Assembly: GCA_036265535.1 (NCBI GenBank)
Contig: DATAOV010000111.1
Span: 1 to 24,666 of the forward strand
Direction of reading: 5' to 3'
Origin: AC-32 sp036265535
Lineage (GTDB): Bacteria; Actinomycetota; Thermoleophilia; Gaiellales; Gaiellaceae
DNA: 24,666 bases
Both the position numbers and the translations under genes were made by a program. Shown one piece after another: positions 1 through 6,755 of this stretch (within the stretch, counting starts at the first letter, position 1; each line of letters starts with the position of its first letter). The notes beneath the pieces are model-generated. The model was not told where the DNA came from, did not search any database, and saw nothing but the letters and a program-made list of their open reading frames with translations.

Positions 1-54
1 CTACCGCGGAAAGGAGGTGGTCCGAGAGTGAATTCTTCAAGTACGGGCAGTGGA

Positions 55-231
55 GGTACCAGCGGGTAGAGGTGCCGTCCCCGGGACCTACGGGGAAACC
101 GCCTAGCCAGCGTGGGGGGCTCGCGATCATCGCGCCGCCGGTAGCAGCATCAGCCGGTCGGAGCGCCTCTACCACTACAGCGCTGGTAACCGGAATCGAG
201 GGCCGCCGTCGTGCGGCCCTCGTTCTTTTTT
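55..231 (+). ncRNA. Candidate structured RNA ending in an intrinsic terminator
   Basis: No convincing gene is seen here, but the DNA can fold extensively. Bases 65-72 (GGTAGAGG) pair perfectly with 166-173 (CCTCTACC). Bases 58-64 (ACCAGCG) pair with 181-187 (CGCTGGT), and 55-57 pair with 189-191 around a bulged A. Together this is an 18-bp long-range stem with a 7-base bulge (174-180). Inside it, 78-83 (TCCCCG) and 91-96 (CGGGGA) form a local hairpin. The stem is followed directly by the terminator at 197-231 on the same strand. I could not match it to RNase P RNA, tmRNA, SRP RNA, 6S RNA or a riboswitch class I know. It may be a free small RNA or the structured 3' end of a transcript entering from the left. 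The 5' end is not defined. Confidence 0.4.
197..231 (+). terminator. Rho-independent terminator
   Basis: A perfect 10-bp GC-rich stem, CGAGGGCCGC (197-206) with GCGGCCCTCG (213-222), closes a 6-base loop and is followed by a T-rich run (223-231). The T-run lies only on the plus-strand side, so it ends a transcript coming from the left. Its last T is the first base of the stop codon of the convergent minus-strand SDR gene. Confidence 0.88.
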
Positions 232-1124
232 CAGGTCGCTCGGGCTAGCTGTTCGTCGAGCGGGACGAGAGGCAGGCCGAACGTCTGGGCCGCGTCGTCG
301 TTCGAGATGACGTTGTCACCGTGCTCGAGCATCGTCAGCAGATCTCGCGTCAGGGGAACGTTTCCAGGGAGCCGCTCGGTGACGAGGGCGTTCAACCGCA
401 TGAGACCCATGGGAACGTGAAGGCTCGGCCGGCGCTGGCCGAGCTCGCGCTTCAGCCGCCGCCAGAGCTCGTTCCAGCTCACAGCGTCGGGGCCTCCGAG
501 TTCGAAGATTCGGTTCGCCGCTTCAGGCTTGTCGACCCCGGCAGCAAAGTAGGCGGCAACGTCGTCGACCCAGATCGGCTGAATGCGTTGTTCGCCGGAG
601 CCGATGATCGGGGTGACGGGGGCGACCCGCGCGAGTTTCCTGAACGTCGGCAGGATGCCGCCGTCGCCGGAGAAGACGAAGCTCGGGCGGAAGACGACAT
701 GGTCGATGCTCGAGCCCTGGACGGTCTGCTCCATCTCCCACTTGGCGCGGTAGTAGGGCACCAGCTCCTTCGTCTCCTCGGTCGTCCCGAGGGCGCTCAT
801 GAGTACGAAGCGACGCACACCAGCGTCCTTCGCCGCCGCGACGAGATCGCGCGTCCCATGCTCCATCACCCGCCGAAAGTCGTCGTCGGAGCCCTGCCTG
901 ATCGAGACGAGGTGGACGACGACCTCGACTCCCTTCGTGGCGCGGCGAAGGCTCTCCGCATCCGTCATGTCTCCCTGGACGAGCTCTGAGCCCCACGCCG
1001 CGAGGGTCCCCGCCGAGCGGTCGCCTGGGCGGCGCACCAACGCGCGCACGGGGAGGTCTCGCTGGCGCAGCGCGTGCACAATCTTCGGACCCACGAAGCC
1101 GTTGCCGCCGGTGACCAAGATCAC
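231..1124 (-). CDS. Atypical SDR-family NAD(P)-binding protein (NDUFA9/NmrA-like)
   Basis: This 297-residue protein begins with a Rossmann nucleotide-binding motif (VTGGNGFVG, residues 4-12) and keeps an arginine-rich stretch after the second strand (ALVRRPG). The core has a YxxxK-type pair in VPYYRAKWEME, as in extended or atypical short-chain dehydrogenase/reductases. The overall pattern fits the group annotated as complex I NDUFA9-like or NAD(P)H-binding proteins, whose substrates are mostly unknown, so no reaction is assigned. The protein should be cytosolic, with no signal peptide or membrane segment. The GTG start is supported by a TAGAAT hexamer 7 bases upstream, implying a leaderless message. 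It converges on the terminator at its 3' end and is divergent from the secreted-protein gene at 1179. Family assignment is good; function is open. Confidence 0.85.
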   Translation of the reverse strand: MILVTGGNGFVGPKIVHALRQRDLPVRALVRRPGDRSAGTLAAWGSELVQGDMTDAESLRRATKGVEVVVHLVSIRQGSDDDFRRVMEHGTRDLVAAAKDAGVRRFVLMSALGTTEETKELVPYYRAKWEMEQTVQGSSIDHVVFRPSFVFSGDGGILPTFRKLARVAPVTPIIGSGEQRIQPIWVDDVAAYFAAGVDKPEAANRIFELGGPDAVSWNELWRRLKRELGQRRPSLHVPMGLMRLNALVTERLPGNVPLTRDLLTMLEHGDNVISNDDAAQTFGLPLVPLDEQLARAT

Positions 1125-1131
1125 GCGCTCG

Positions 1132-1137
1132 ATTCTA
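1132..1137 (-). promoter_or_regulatory. Predicted -10 element for a leaderless SDR transcript
   Basis: TAGAAT on the minus strand, 7 bases before the GTG at 1124, so transcription should start at or next to the start codon. There is no Shine-Dalgarno and no clear -35. Confidence 0.6.
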
Positions 1138-1151
1138 CGATCCCGCTGTTG

Positions 1152-1157
1152 TAGGGT
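1152..1157 (+). promoter_or_regulatory. Possible -10 element for the 1179 gene
   Basis: TAGGGT lies 21 bases before the ATG at 1179, in the 54-base divergent intergenic region. It fits the TANNNT consensus but is GC-rich and further from the start than the other sites in the window, so it is a weak call. Confidence 0.3.
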
Positions 1158-1178
1158 CGTGGGCGGGTACTGCGGCGA

Positions 1179-2051
1179 ATGGGCAAGTGGGTCATCGTGT
1201 TGGTTGCGGTCGCGGCTGCATTGGCTGCGCCGTCGTCGCTCGCCCAGGTCGTCCTCGCTCCGGCGCTCTTCCGCTCTCAGGCTCTGCCGGCGAACGCGAT
1301 CACGAGCTTCACGGTCACCTGCGCACCGGGGTACGTCGCGACGAGTGCCGGGATCTCCAATCCCGCGCCGGGCGTGATCCTACTCAGCATCCGTCCCGCC
1401 GGACTGCGCGCGTATGCGTTCCGCTTCGGGAATCCAGTCACGAACGGCGACCAGAGAGTGACTGTCGTCGTCTCCTGCAGGAAGCTCAGCTCATCGGCCG
1501 GGAAGCCGCGCTCGACCCTGAAGCAGAGGCCGGTGCGGTTCACCGCGAAGGTACTTCCGGGGAAGACGAGCGCGGTCGAGTTCGTCTGCCCGTCGCGCAC
1601 GGCGCCCGCGGGGATCGGGTTCGACCGCTCGCCATCCCAGCGCGGCCGGGCGTACACCCCCGGCGCGGCGGCCCGGATCAGCGTCCGCAGGGCCTCGATG
1701 CACCTGGGCGGGTTCTCCTTCGTCGTCTTCAACGGCTCGGCCAGCGCCCAGAAGGTCGCGTTGTACGGCAACTGCCTGACCGTCGTTCGCCCCGCCGGCT
1801 CCAGGCCCGAACGCCTCGCCGTCAAGATCACCACCTTCCGCGATCTGGCGGGACCGGGCACGCAGCAGTTCACGCACGTCTGCCCGAAGGGCTGGGTCTC
1901 GCTGGCGGCAGGCTACGCTGTGCGGTCGGCGCAGCACACGGTGGAAGGCGCCACCGCGATCACGAACGGGGGTCGCTGGTCGGTGGAGAACGACGCGCAG
2001 ACGGCCTCGATCGTTGAGCTCCAGCTCGTCTGCGCGGTTCTCCGCCGCTAG
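1179..2051 (+). CDS. Secreted protein with three cysteine-pair repeats, function unknown
   Basis: This 290-residue protein has a typical Sec signal peptide: MGKW, then a hydrophobic run to about residue 17 and a likely cleavage near SLAQ (residue 23). The mature part looks like three diverged copies of one unit of about 55-70 residues, each with exactly two cysteines: C48/C100, C137/C199 and C235/C285. Each unit opens with a pattern like FTVTCAPGYVATSAGI or FTHVCPKGWVSLAAGY and closes with a beta-like strand ending in Cys (VVVSC, ALYGNC, QLVC). This suggests a beta-rich fold with one disulfide per repeat. I do not recognise a named family or enzymatic motif. It is likely extracellular or wall-associated. 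It stops 4 bases from the stop of dcd, and the two convergent stops share a palindrome. Confidence 0.8.
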   Translation: MGKWVIVLVAVAAALAAPSSLAQVVLAPALFRSQALPANAITSFTVTCAPGYVATSAGISNPAPGVILLSIRPAGLRAYAFRFGNPVTNGDQRVTVVVSCRKLSSSAGKPRSTLKQRPVRFTAKVLPGKTSAVEFVCPSRTAPAGIGFDRSPSQRGRAYTPGAAARISVRRASMHLGGFSFVVFNGSASAQKVALYGNCLTVVRPAGSRPERLAVKITTFRDLAGPGTQQFTHVCPKGWVSLAAGYAVRSAQHTVEGATAITNGGRWSVENDAQTASIVELQLVCAVLRR

Positions 2052-2059
2052 GTACCTAG
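2048..2059. repeat. 12-bp palindrome spanning two convergent stop codons
   Basis: CTAGGTACCTAG is a perfect palindrome. Its left half holds the TAG of the plus-strand secreted protein (2049-2051) and its right half the TAG of minus-strand dcd (2056-2058). No T-run follows on either strand, so it is not a standard intrinsic terminator. Confidence 0.6.
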
Positions 2060-2616
2060 AAGTTCTGCCAGTAGCGGCTCGGCGTGGGCCCTTGCTGGCC
2101 CTGGTACTTGGAGCCGAGCGCTCCCGAGCCGTAGGGCGTCTCCGCCGGCTCGGTCAGCTGGACGAACGAGAGCTGCCCGATCTTCATCCCGACGTAGATC
2201 GTGATCGGGAGGTTGGCCACGTTCGAGAGCTCGAGGGTAACGTGGCCGTCCCAGCCCGGGTCGATGAATCCGGCCGTCGAGTGGATCAGCAGGCCGAGCC
2301 GCCCGAGCGAGCTCTTGCCCTCGAGGCGCGCCACCAGGTCGTCCGGGAGGCGGACGCGCTCGAGGGTGGAGCCGAGCACGAATTCCCCCGGGTGCAGGAT
2401 GAACGGTCGCTCGTCGTCGATCTCGACGAGCTCGGTCAGTTCCTCCTGCGGCTGCTTGACGTCGATGTACGGGTAACGGGCGTTGTGGAAGACCCGAAAG
2501 AAGCGGTCGACGCGCACGTCGACGCTCGAGGGCTGGAGTAGCGCTTCGTCGTACGGGTCGATGCCGATGCGATCCTCCTCGAGGAGGCGCCTGATCGTCC
2601 GGTCGGAGAGGACCAC
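2056..2616 (-). CDS. dcd: dCTP deaminase, possibly bifunctional deaminase/dUTPase
   Basis: This 186-residue protein deaminates dCTP to dUTP. In the actinobacterial type known from Mycobacterium the same enzyme also hydrolyses the product to dUMP, supplying the thymidylate pathway. Family landmarks are clear: an N-terminal LSDRTIRRLL, PSSVDVRVD (residues 29-37), LHPGEFVLGST (74-84), EGKSSLGRLGL (99-109), STAGFIDPGWDGH (113-125) with the catalytic Glu in VTLEL (E129), and a C-terminal GSKYQGQQGPTPSR clamp. From memory it is very close to M. tuberculosis Dcd along its whole length; the bifunctional reading rests on that resemblance. The open frame continues far upstream, but family length and a TAGAAT hexamer 8 bases before it select the GTG at 2616. 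Expected to be a cytosolic homotrimer. Confidence 0.95.
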   Translation of the reverse strand: MVLSDRTIRRLLEEDRIGIDPYDEALLQPSSVDVRVDRFFRVFHNARYPYIDVKQPQEELTELVEIDDERPFILHPGEFVLGSTLERVRLPDDLVARLEGKSSLGRLGLLIHSTAGFIDPGWDGHVTLELSNVANLPITIYVGMKIGQLSFVQLTEPAETPYGSGALGSKYQGQQGPTPSRYWQNF

Positions 2617-2624
2617 GAGGGCCG

Positions 2625-2630
2625 ATTCTA
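2625..2630 (-). promoter_or_regulatory. Predicted -10 element for leaderless dcd
   Basis: TAGAAT on the minus strand, 8 bases before the GTG at 2616. No Shine-Dalgarno lies between. It is the same hexamer and nearly the same spacing as at the SDR gene. Confidence 0.6.
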
Positions 2631-2702
2631 AGGCGGCTGCCCGCCCGCGCTGTCCGGGAGCGGTCCTGAGGGCCTTTCCCGGCCGGATTCCCTGCAACGG
2701 CC

Positions 2703-2708
2703 TATGCT
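2703..2708 (+). promoter_or_regulatory. Predicted -10 element for the DUF4015 gene
   Basis: TATGCT ends 13 bases before the ATG at 2722. An alternative ATG at 2704 lies inside this hexamer, which argues that the real start is the later one. Confidence 0.45.
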
Positions 2709-2721
2709 TGTCGTCCTTTCG

Positions 2722-3885
2722 ATGGCCGATCCCGACCCGCACGCTCGGTCCCGCGAGCGCCGCCGGCACCAGCGGCGGCGGCAGGTCCGGCGCCGGCGGA
2801 CCGTCGCCGGATGCGTGCTCCTCGCGCTCGCGGCCGGCATCACGCTGGGCGCGCGGGCGGTAGGAGGCGGACACGAGTCGACGAGCAAGGGCACGAGCGC
2901 AGCGGCGGCCTCGACGAGCGCCGCGGACCCGCGCGAGGTACCGGACGAGATCCGCGGAGTCCACGTGACCATGGGCCTGGCCTCGCTTCCGGGCAAGCTG
3001 GACGAGTATCTGGCGACGCCGGGCCTGAATGCGATCGAGCTGGATGTCAAGGACGAGAACGGGCGGGTCGGTTTCGTGCCGTCCTCGGTGCCGCTGGTCA
3101 GGCGAACCGGCGCCGCTGCTCCCTACTACAAGGCGAAACGGGTCGCACGCCGGGTCCATGCCCAGGGCGTCTACCTGATCGGGCGTATCGTCACCTTTGA
3201 GGATCCGGTCCTCGCCGAGAAGCGGCCCGAGCTCGCGATCCGCTCGAGTGACGGGTCGATCTGGCACACGAACGGCGGGCTCGCCTGGACGAACCCGTAC
3301 GACCGGCGGGTCTGGCGCTACAACGTCGATCTTGCCGCCGCTGCGGTGAAGGCGGGGTTCGACGAGATCCAGTTCGACTACGTGCGCTTTCCGAGCGACG
3401 GCGACGTCTCGCTGATCCGCTACCCGGGCACGCACACGCAGTCCATGCGCTGGACGATTCCCGCCTTCGTGCAGTACGCCGGGAAGCGGCTGCACCCGCT
3501 CGGCGCGCGCGTCTCCGTCGACGTTTTCGGTCTTGCCGCCACCCGGGATCTCGGCATCGGACAGCTGCCCCGTCGCGTCTCGCGCTACGCCGACGCCGTC
3601 TACCCGATGGTCTACCCCTCGCACTTCAACTCCGGCGAGTACGGCATCTCCGACCCCAACTCCGCGCCGGGTGAGACGGTGACGCGCTCGCTGCAGGACT
3701 TCCGGCGCGCTCTCGAAGGCAGGAAGGCGAGGCTCACGCCCTGGCTGCAGGACTTCTCCCTCGGACGCACGTACGACGAGGAAGACGTCCTGGCGCAGGT
3801 TGCGGCTGCGCGCGGCCAGCACACGCGCGGGTTCCTCCTCTGGAATCCCGAGGGCCTGTACACGACGCCTGTGCTCCAGCCGTGA
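2722..3885 (+). CDS. DUF4015-family putative glycoside hydrolase, membrane-anchored
   Basis: A 387-residue protein with a very Arg-rich N-terminus (residues 8-26), then one hydrophobic segment at about 27-45 that should act as an uncleaved signal anchor. The linker is Ala/Ser/Thr-rich and the rest is a TIM-barrel-like domain facing outside. The domain matches DUF4015 (PF13200): EIRGVHVT, a strand ending ELDVKDENG, GRIVTFEDPVLA, DEIQFDYVRFPSDG, and DAVYPMVYPSHF. These acidic strand ends are where glycosidase catalytic residues usually sit, but the substrate is not known for the family; a cell-wall or exopolysaccharide sugar chain is an inference. I prefer ATG 2722 (MADPDP) over the in-frame ATG at 2704 because of the TATGCT element. 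The gene is divergent from dcd (105-base gap). Confidence 0.88.
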   Translation: MADPDPHARSRERRRHQRRRQVRRRRTVAGCVLLALAAGITLGARAVGGGHESTSKGTSAAAASTSAADPREVPDEIRGVHVTMGLASLPGKLDEYLATPGLNAIELDVKDENGRVGFVPSSVPLVRRTGAAAPYYKAKRVARRVHAQGVYLIGRIVTFEDPVLAEKRPELAIRSSDGSIWHTNGGLAWTNPYDRRVWRYNVDLAAAAVKAGFDEIQFDYVRFPSDGDVSLIRYPGTHTQSMRWTIPAFVQYAGKRLHPLGARVSVDVFGLAATRDLGIGQLPRRVSRYADAVYPMVYPSHFNSGEYGISDPNSAPGETVTRSLQDFRRALEGRKARLTPWLQDFSLGRTYDEEDVLAQVAAARGQHTRGFLLWNPEGLYTTPVLQP

Positions 3886-3929
3886 CTGAATGATCGCTAT
3901 TCACGTATGCATTCGACCGGCCGCTGCGG

Positions 3930-3935
3930 TATCGT
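3930..3935 (+). promoter_or_regulatory. Predicted -10 element for leaderless gabT
   Basis: TATCGT followed by exactly 7 bases and then ATG at 3943. There is no Shine-Dalgarno. It favours 3943 over the in-frame ATG at 3907. Confidence 0.6.
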
Positions 3936-3942
3936 CAGCCCA

Positions 3943-5265
3943 ATGGCGGTGACGCGCGCGATCGAGCTCCGGACGGCGATCCCGGGGCCCAAGTCCACGG
4001 CTATCCTGGAGCGCAAAGAGCGCGTGGTCGCTGACCCGCTCTCGGTCTTCCTGCCGGTCGTCGTCGACGAGGCCCGCGGGGCCACTCTCACCGACGTCGA
4101 CGGCAACACCTTCATCGACTTCACCGGCGGCGTCGGCTGCCTGAACGTCGGCCACTCCAATCCGCAAGTGGTCGCCGCCGCGCAGGACCAGCTGGCGCGC
4201 TTCTCGCACACCGACTTCACGATCGTCCCCTACGAGGTTTACGTGACCCTGGCCGAACGGCTCTGCGAGCTGGCGCCGGTCCGAAAGCCCGCCAAGGCGG
4301 CCTTCTTCAACGCCGGCACCGAGGCCGTCGAGAACGCGATCAAGTTCGCCCGCTCGTACACGAAGCGGCCTGCGGTGATCGGCTTCGAGGGTGCCTTCCA
4401 CGGTCGCACGCTGCTCTCGATGACCCTCACATCGAAGACGCACCCGTACAAGGCGGGGCTCGGCCCCTTCGCGCCGGAGGTCTACCGCGTGCCGTTCCCG
4501 AACGCCTACCGCGGCCCTGGCCCCGCCGAGGCGCTGGAGGCGCTCGAGCGAGCGCTGATCACGCAGGTCGCCGCCGAGAGCGTCGCGGCGATCGTGGTTG
4601 AGCCGGTTCAGGGCGAGGGTGGCTTCGTGGTCGCGCCGCCGGAGTTCCTCCAGGGCGTGCGGAGGATCTGCGACGACAACGGCATCGTCATGGTCGTCGA
4701 CGAGGTGCAGACCGGCTTCGGGAGGACCGGCCGTCTCTGGGGGATCGAGCACGCGGGGGTCGAGCCCGACCTCGTGACGGTTGCGAAGTCGATCGCGGCG
4801 GGGCTCCCGCTCTCCGGCGTTATCGGCAAGGCGGAGATCATGGACGCGCCCGGCGACTCGGCTATCGGCGGCACCTACGTCGGCAACCCTGTCGCTCAGG
4901 CCGCGGCCCTGGCCGTGCTGGACGTCTTCGAGGAGGAGGGCCTGAGCGAGCGCGCGGGGGCGATCGGCGACGCGATCCGCGCCCGGATGACGTTCTGGCA
5001 AGAGCGCTGGGATGCGGTCGGCGACGTGCGCGGGCTTGGAGCGATGCTGGCGATCGAGCTCGTCCACGACCGCGAGACGAAGGATCCGGCGCCGGAGGTC
5101 GCGACCGCCGTCGTCGAAGCCGCTGCCGAGCGCGGTCTGCTCCTGCTCAAGTCGGGGATCTACTCGAACTGCATCCGCGTCTTGTGCCCGCTCGTGATCA
5201 CGGACGCCGAGCTCGACGAGGCTCTCGGCGTCTGGGAGCAGGCTCTGGACGCCTCGTTGGCTTAG
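3943..5265 (+). CDS. gabT: 4-aminobutyrate--2-oxoglutarate aminotransferase (class III)
   Basis: This 440-residue PLP enzyme belongs to the class III aminotransferases. It moves the amino group of GABA (or a related omega-amino acid) to 2-oxoglutarate, giving succinic semialdehyde and glutamate in the cytosol. Visible features are the PLP phosphate contact FFNAGTEAVENA (121-132), AFHGRTLLSMTLTSK (151-165), the pyridine-nitrogen aspartate in VVDEVQTGFGRTG (D253) and the Schiff-base lysine in VTVAKSIAAGLPLSG (K282). The N-terminal start and the IPGPKS segment are typical of GabT. The length is normal. A succinic semialdehyde dehydrogenase gene is not in this window, so another omega-amino substrate cannot be excluded. 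A kinase gene follows after only 20 bases, so the two may share a transcript. Confidence 0.92.
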   Translation: MAVTRAIELRTAIPGPKSTAILERKERVVADPLSVFLPVVVDEARGATLTDVDGNTFIDFTGGVGCLNVGHSNPQVVAAAQDQLARFSHTDFTIVPYEVYVTLAERLCELAPVRKPAKAAFFNAGTEAVENAIKFARSYTKRPAVIGFEGAFHGRTLLSMTLTSKTHPYKAGLGPFAPEVYRVPFPNAYRGPGPAEALEALERALITQVAAESVAAIVVEPVQGEGGFVVAPPEFLQGVRRICDDNGIVMVVDEVQTGFGRTGRLWGIEHAGVEPDLVTVAKSIAAGLPLSGVIGKAEIMDAPGDSAIGGTYVGNPVAQAAALAVLDVFEEEGLSERAGAIGDAIRARMTFWQERWDAVGDVRGLGAMLAIELVHDRETKDPAPEVATAVVEAAAERGLLLLKSGIYSNCIRVLCPLVITDAELDEALGVWEQALDASLA

Positions 5266-5285
5266 CGCCCCGTCGCGCGGGCACA

Positions 5286-6755
5286 ATGCCGGTCGTGGTG
5301 GGCGAGTTGATCGCGGAGCGCTACGAGCTGGAAGAGCTCGTAGGAACTGGCGGCATGTCGAGCGTCTACCGCGCTCACGATCGGCTGCTCGAGCGCGACG
5401 TGGCGCTCAAGGTGCTGCACCAGCAGTTCCTCTCCGACGGCGAACAGGTCGAGCGCTTCCGGCGCGAAGCCCGTGCGGTAGCTCAGCTGTCGCATCCGAA
5501 CATCGTCACCGTGATCGACCGCGGCGAGCAGGACGGCCGCCAGTACATCGTCTTCGAGTACGTCGACGGCGAGAACCTGAAGGCGCTGGTCGAACGCGAG
5601 GGGCCGCTGCCCGAGCGGGACGCGATCGAGCTCGCACTGCAGGTCGCCCGCGCCCTCGGCTTCGCCCACGAGCAGGGCCTCGTCCACCGCGACGTGAAGC
5701 CGCAGAACGTGCTGCTGAACGACGGGGGCGATACCAAGGTGACCGACTTCGGAATCGCGCGCTCGCTCGACGTGCAAGGCGGTCTGACCCAGACCGGAAC
5801 GGTCATGGGTACGAGCGACTACATTGCCCCCGAGCAGGCTCGGGGCTCCCGCGTGGACGCTCAGAGTGACGTCTACTCGCTCGGTGCGGTGCTCTACGAG
5901 CTGCTGACGGGCGAGGTGCCGTTCAAAGGCGACAACTTCGTCGCGGTCGCGATGCGCCACATCAACGAGCCGCCGCCGAGCGTGCGCGAGCACCGGCCAG
6001 AGCTCTCGCCGTGCGTGGATGCGGTCGTTCGGCGGGCGATGGCCAAGGAGCCGCGCGACCGCTTCCGCTCGATGAACGAGCTCTGCGTGGAGCTCACCGA
6101 CTGTCTGGCGCAGCTGGACGGTGCCGCGACCTCGTCGGCCGCGGAGACGATGGTCGTGGCGCCGCAGCGCCGCCGGCGGGGCTCCCGGCCGCCTCGCGCG
6201 CCGGCCGAGCGGCCGAGCGTCTGGCCGCTGATCCTGCTCCTCGCCGGGCTTGCGGTGCTGGCGGGGATTCTGGCCGCGGTGTTCGCATTCACCGACTCCG
6301 GGCAAAGGATCAAAGAGGCGGTCGGCGCCAAGAAGAGCGGGGCTGCCGGCAAGAACGTCACCCTGAGCGGGGTTGCCGCGTATGACCCCTTCGGTGATCA
6401 GCACGAACACGACGAGGACGTCCGTCTCGCGACCGACCGAAACCCGGCCACATTCTGGACGACCGAGCACTACCAGAGCTTCACGAAGGAGGGCGTCGGC
6501 CTCGTGCTCGACGCCGGTGCGGTCAAGAAGCTCTCGAAGGTGACGGTGCACAGCGACACGCCGGGCTTCACGGCCGAGATCGAGTCGGGCTCCTCGTCGT
6601 CGGGGCCGTTCACCCCGGTCTCCGGCTCCGCGACGGTCGGCGGCAGCACCGACTTCTCCCTCGGCGGGCAGGCCGCTCGGTATTACGTCGTCTGGATCAC
6701 CGACCTCGGCGGTCACGACGCCGTGCAACTCACCGAGGTCAGCGCCAAGAGCTAG
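5286..6755 (+). CDS. Transmembrane Ser/Thr protein kinase with discoidin-like extracellular domain
   Basis: A 489-residue bacterial Hanks-type kinase. The cytosolic domain (about 13-275) has the glycine loop GTGGMSSV (20-27), the ATP lysine in ALKVL (K42), catalytic loop HRDVKPQNVLL (D136), DFGIARS (D154) and GTSDYIAPEQ. A basic juxtamembrane stretch precedes one membrane span (about 312-335). The outer part (about 358-489) has no PASTA repeats. It has a beta-sandwich look with RNPATFWTTEHY, GLVLDAG and a strand ending RYYVVWITDL, resembling the F5/8 type C (discoidin) carbohydrate-binding fold found on other actinobacterial envelope proteins. I infer that it senses an envelope or sugar ligand. 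The upstream in-frame ATG at 5184 lies inside gabT, so ATG 5286 is chosen. Its stop overlaps the convergent ddl stop by 4 bases. Confidence 0.9.
   Translation: MPVVVGELIAERYELEELVGTGGMSSVYRAHDRLLERDVALKVLHQQFLSDGEQVERFRREARAVAQLSHPNIVTVIDRGEQDGRQYIVFEYVDGENLKALVEREGPLPERDAIELALQVARALGFAHEQGLVHRDVKPQNVLLNDGGDTKVTDFGIARSLDVQGGLTQTGTVMGTSDYIAPEQARGSRVDAQSDVYSLGAVLYELLTGEVPFKGDNFVAVAMRHINEPPPSVREHRPELSPCVDAVVRRAMAKEPRDRFRSMNELCVELTDCLAQLDGAATSSAAETMVVAPQRRRRGSRPPRAPAERPSVWPLILLLAGLAVLAGILAAVFAFTDSGQRIKEAVGAKKSGAAGKNVTLSGVAAYDPFGDQHEHDEDVRLATDRNPATFWTTEHYQSFTKEGVGLVLDAGAVKKLSKVTVHSDTPGFTAEIESGSSSSGPFTPVSGSATVGGSTDFSLGGQAARYYVVWITDLGGHDAVQLTEVSAKS

Noticed and set aside
1..31. AAAGGAGGTGGTCC near the left edge, nearly complementary to the 16S rRNA tail and followed by GTG at 28, and a frame ending in TGA at 29-31
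   Set aside because: The GTG frame stops after 13 codons (TAG 67-69). The TGA frame shows only nine codons, so neither a leader peptide nor the end of an upstream gene can be told apart from chance. A 16S rRNA end on the minus strand was considered, but the flanking bases do not match.
3..248. Open frame from the left edge with protein-like start (EFFKYGQWRYQRVEV)
   Set aside because: It has no start codon in the window and runs through the terminator, and its third-position bias fades after about base 80. The RNA structure explains the region better.
2617..3822. N-terminal extension of the dcd open frame
   Set aside because: It overlaps the DUF4015 gene antisense, is not part of the Dcd family length, and the GTG at 2616 with TAGAAT upstream gives a normal-sized enzyme.
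3901..5286. Long minus-strand open frame opposite gabT
   Set aside because: It mirrors the high-GC third-position pattern of gabT and has Arg/Asp/Val-rich composition without motifs.
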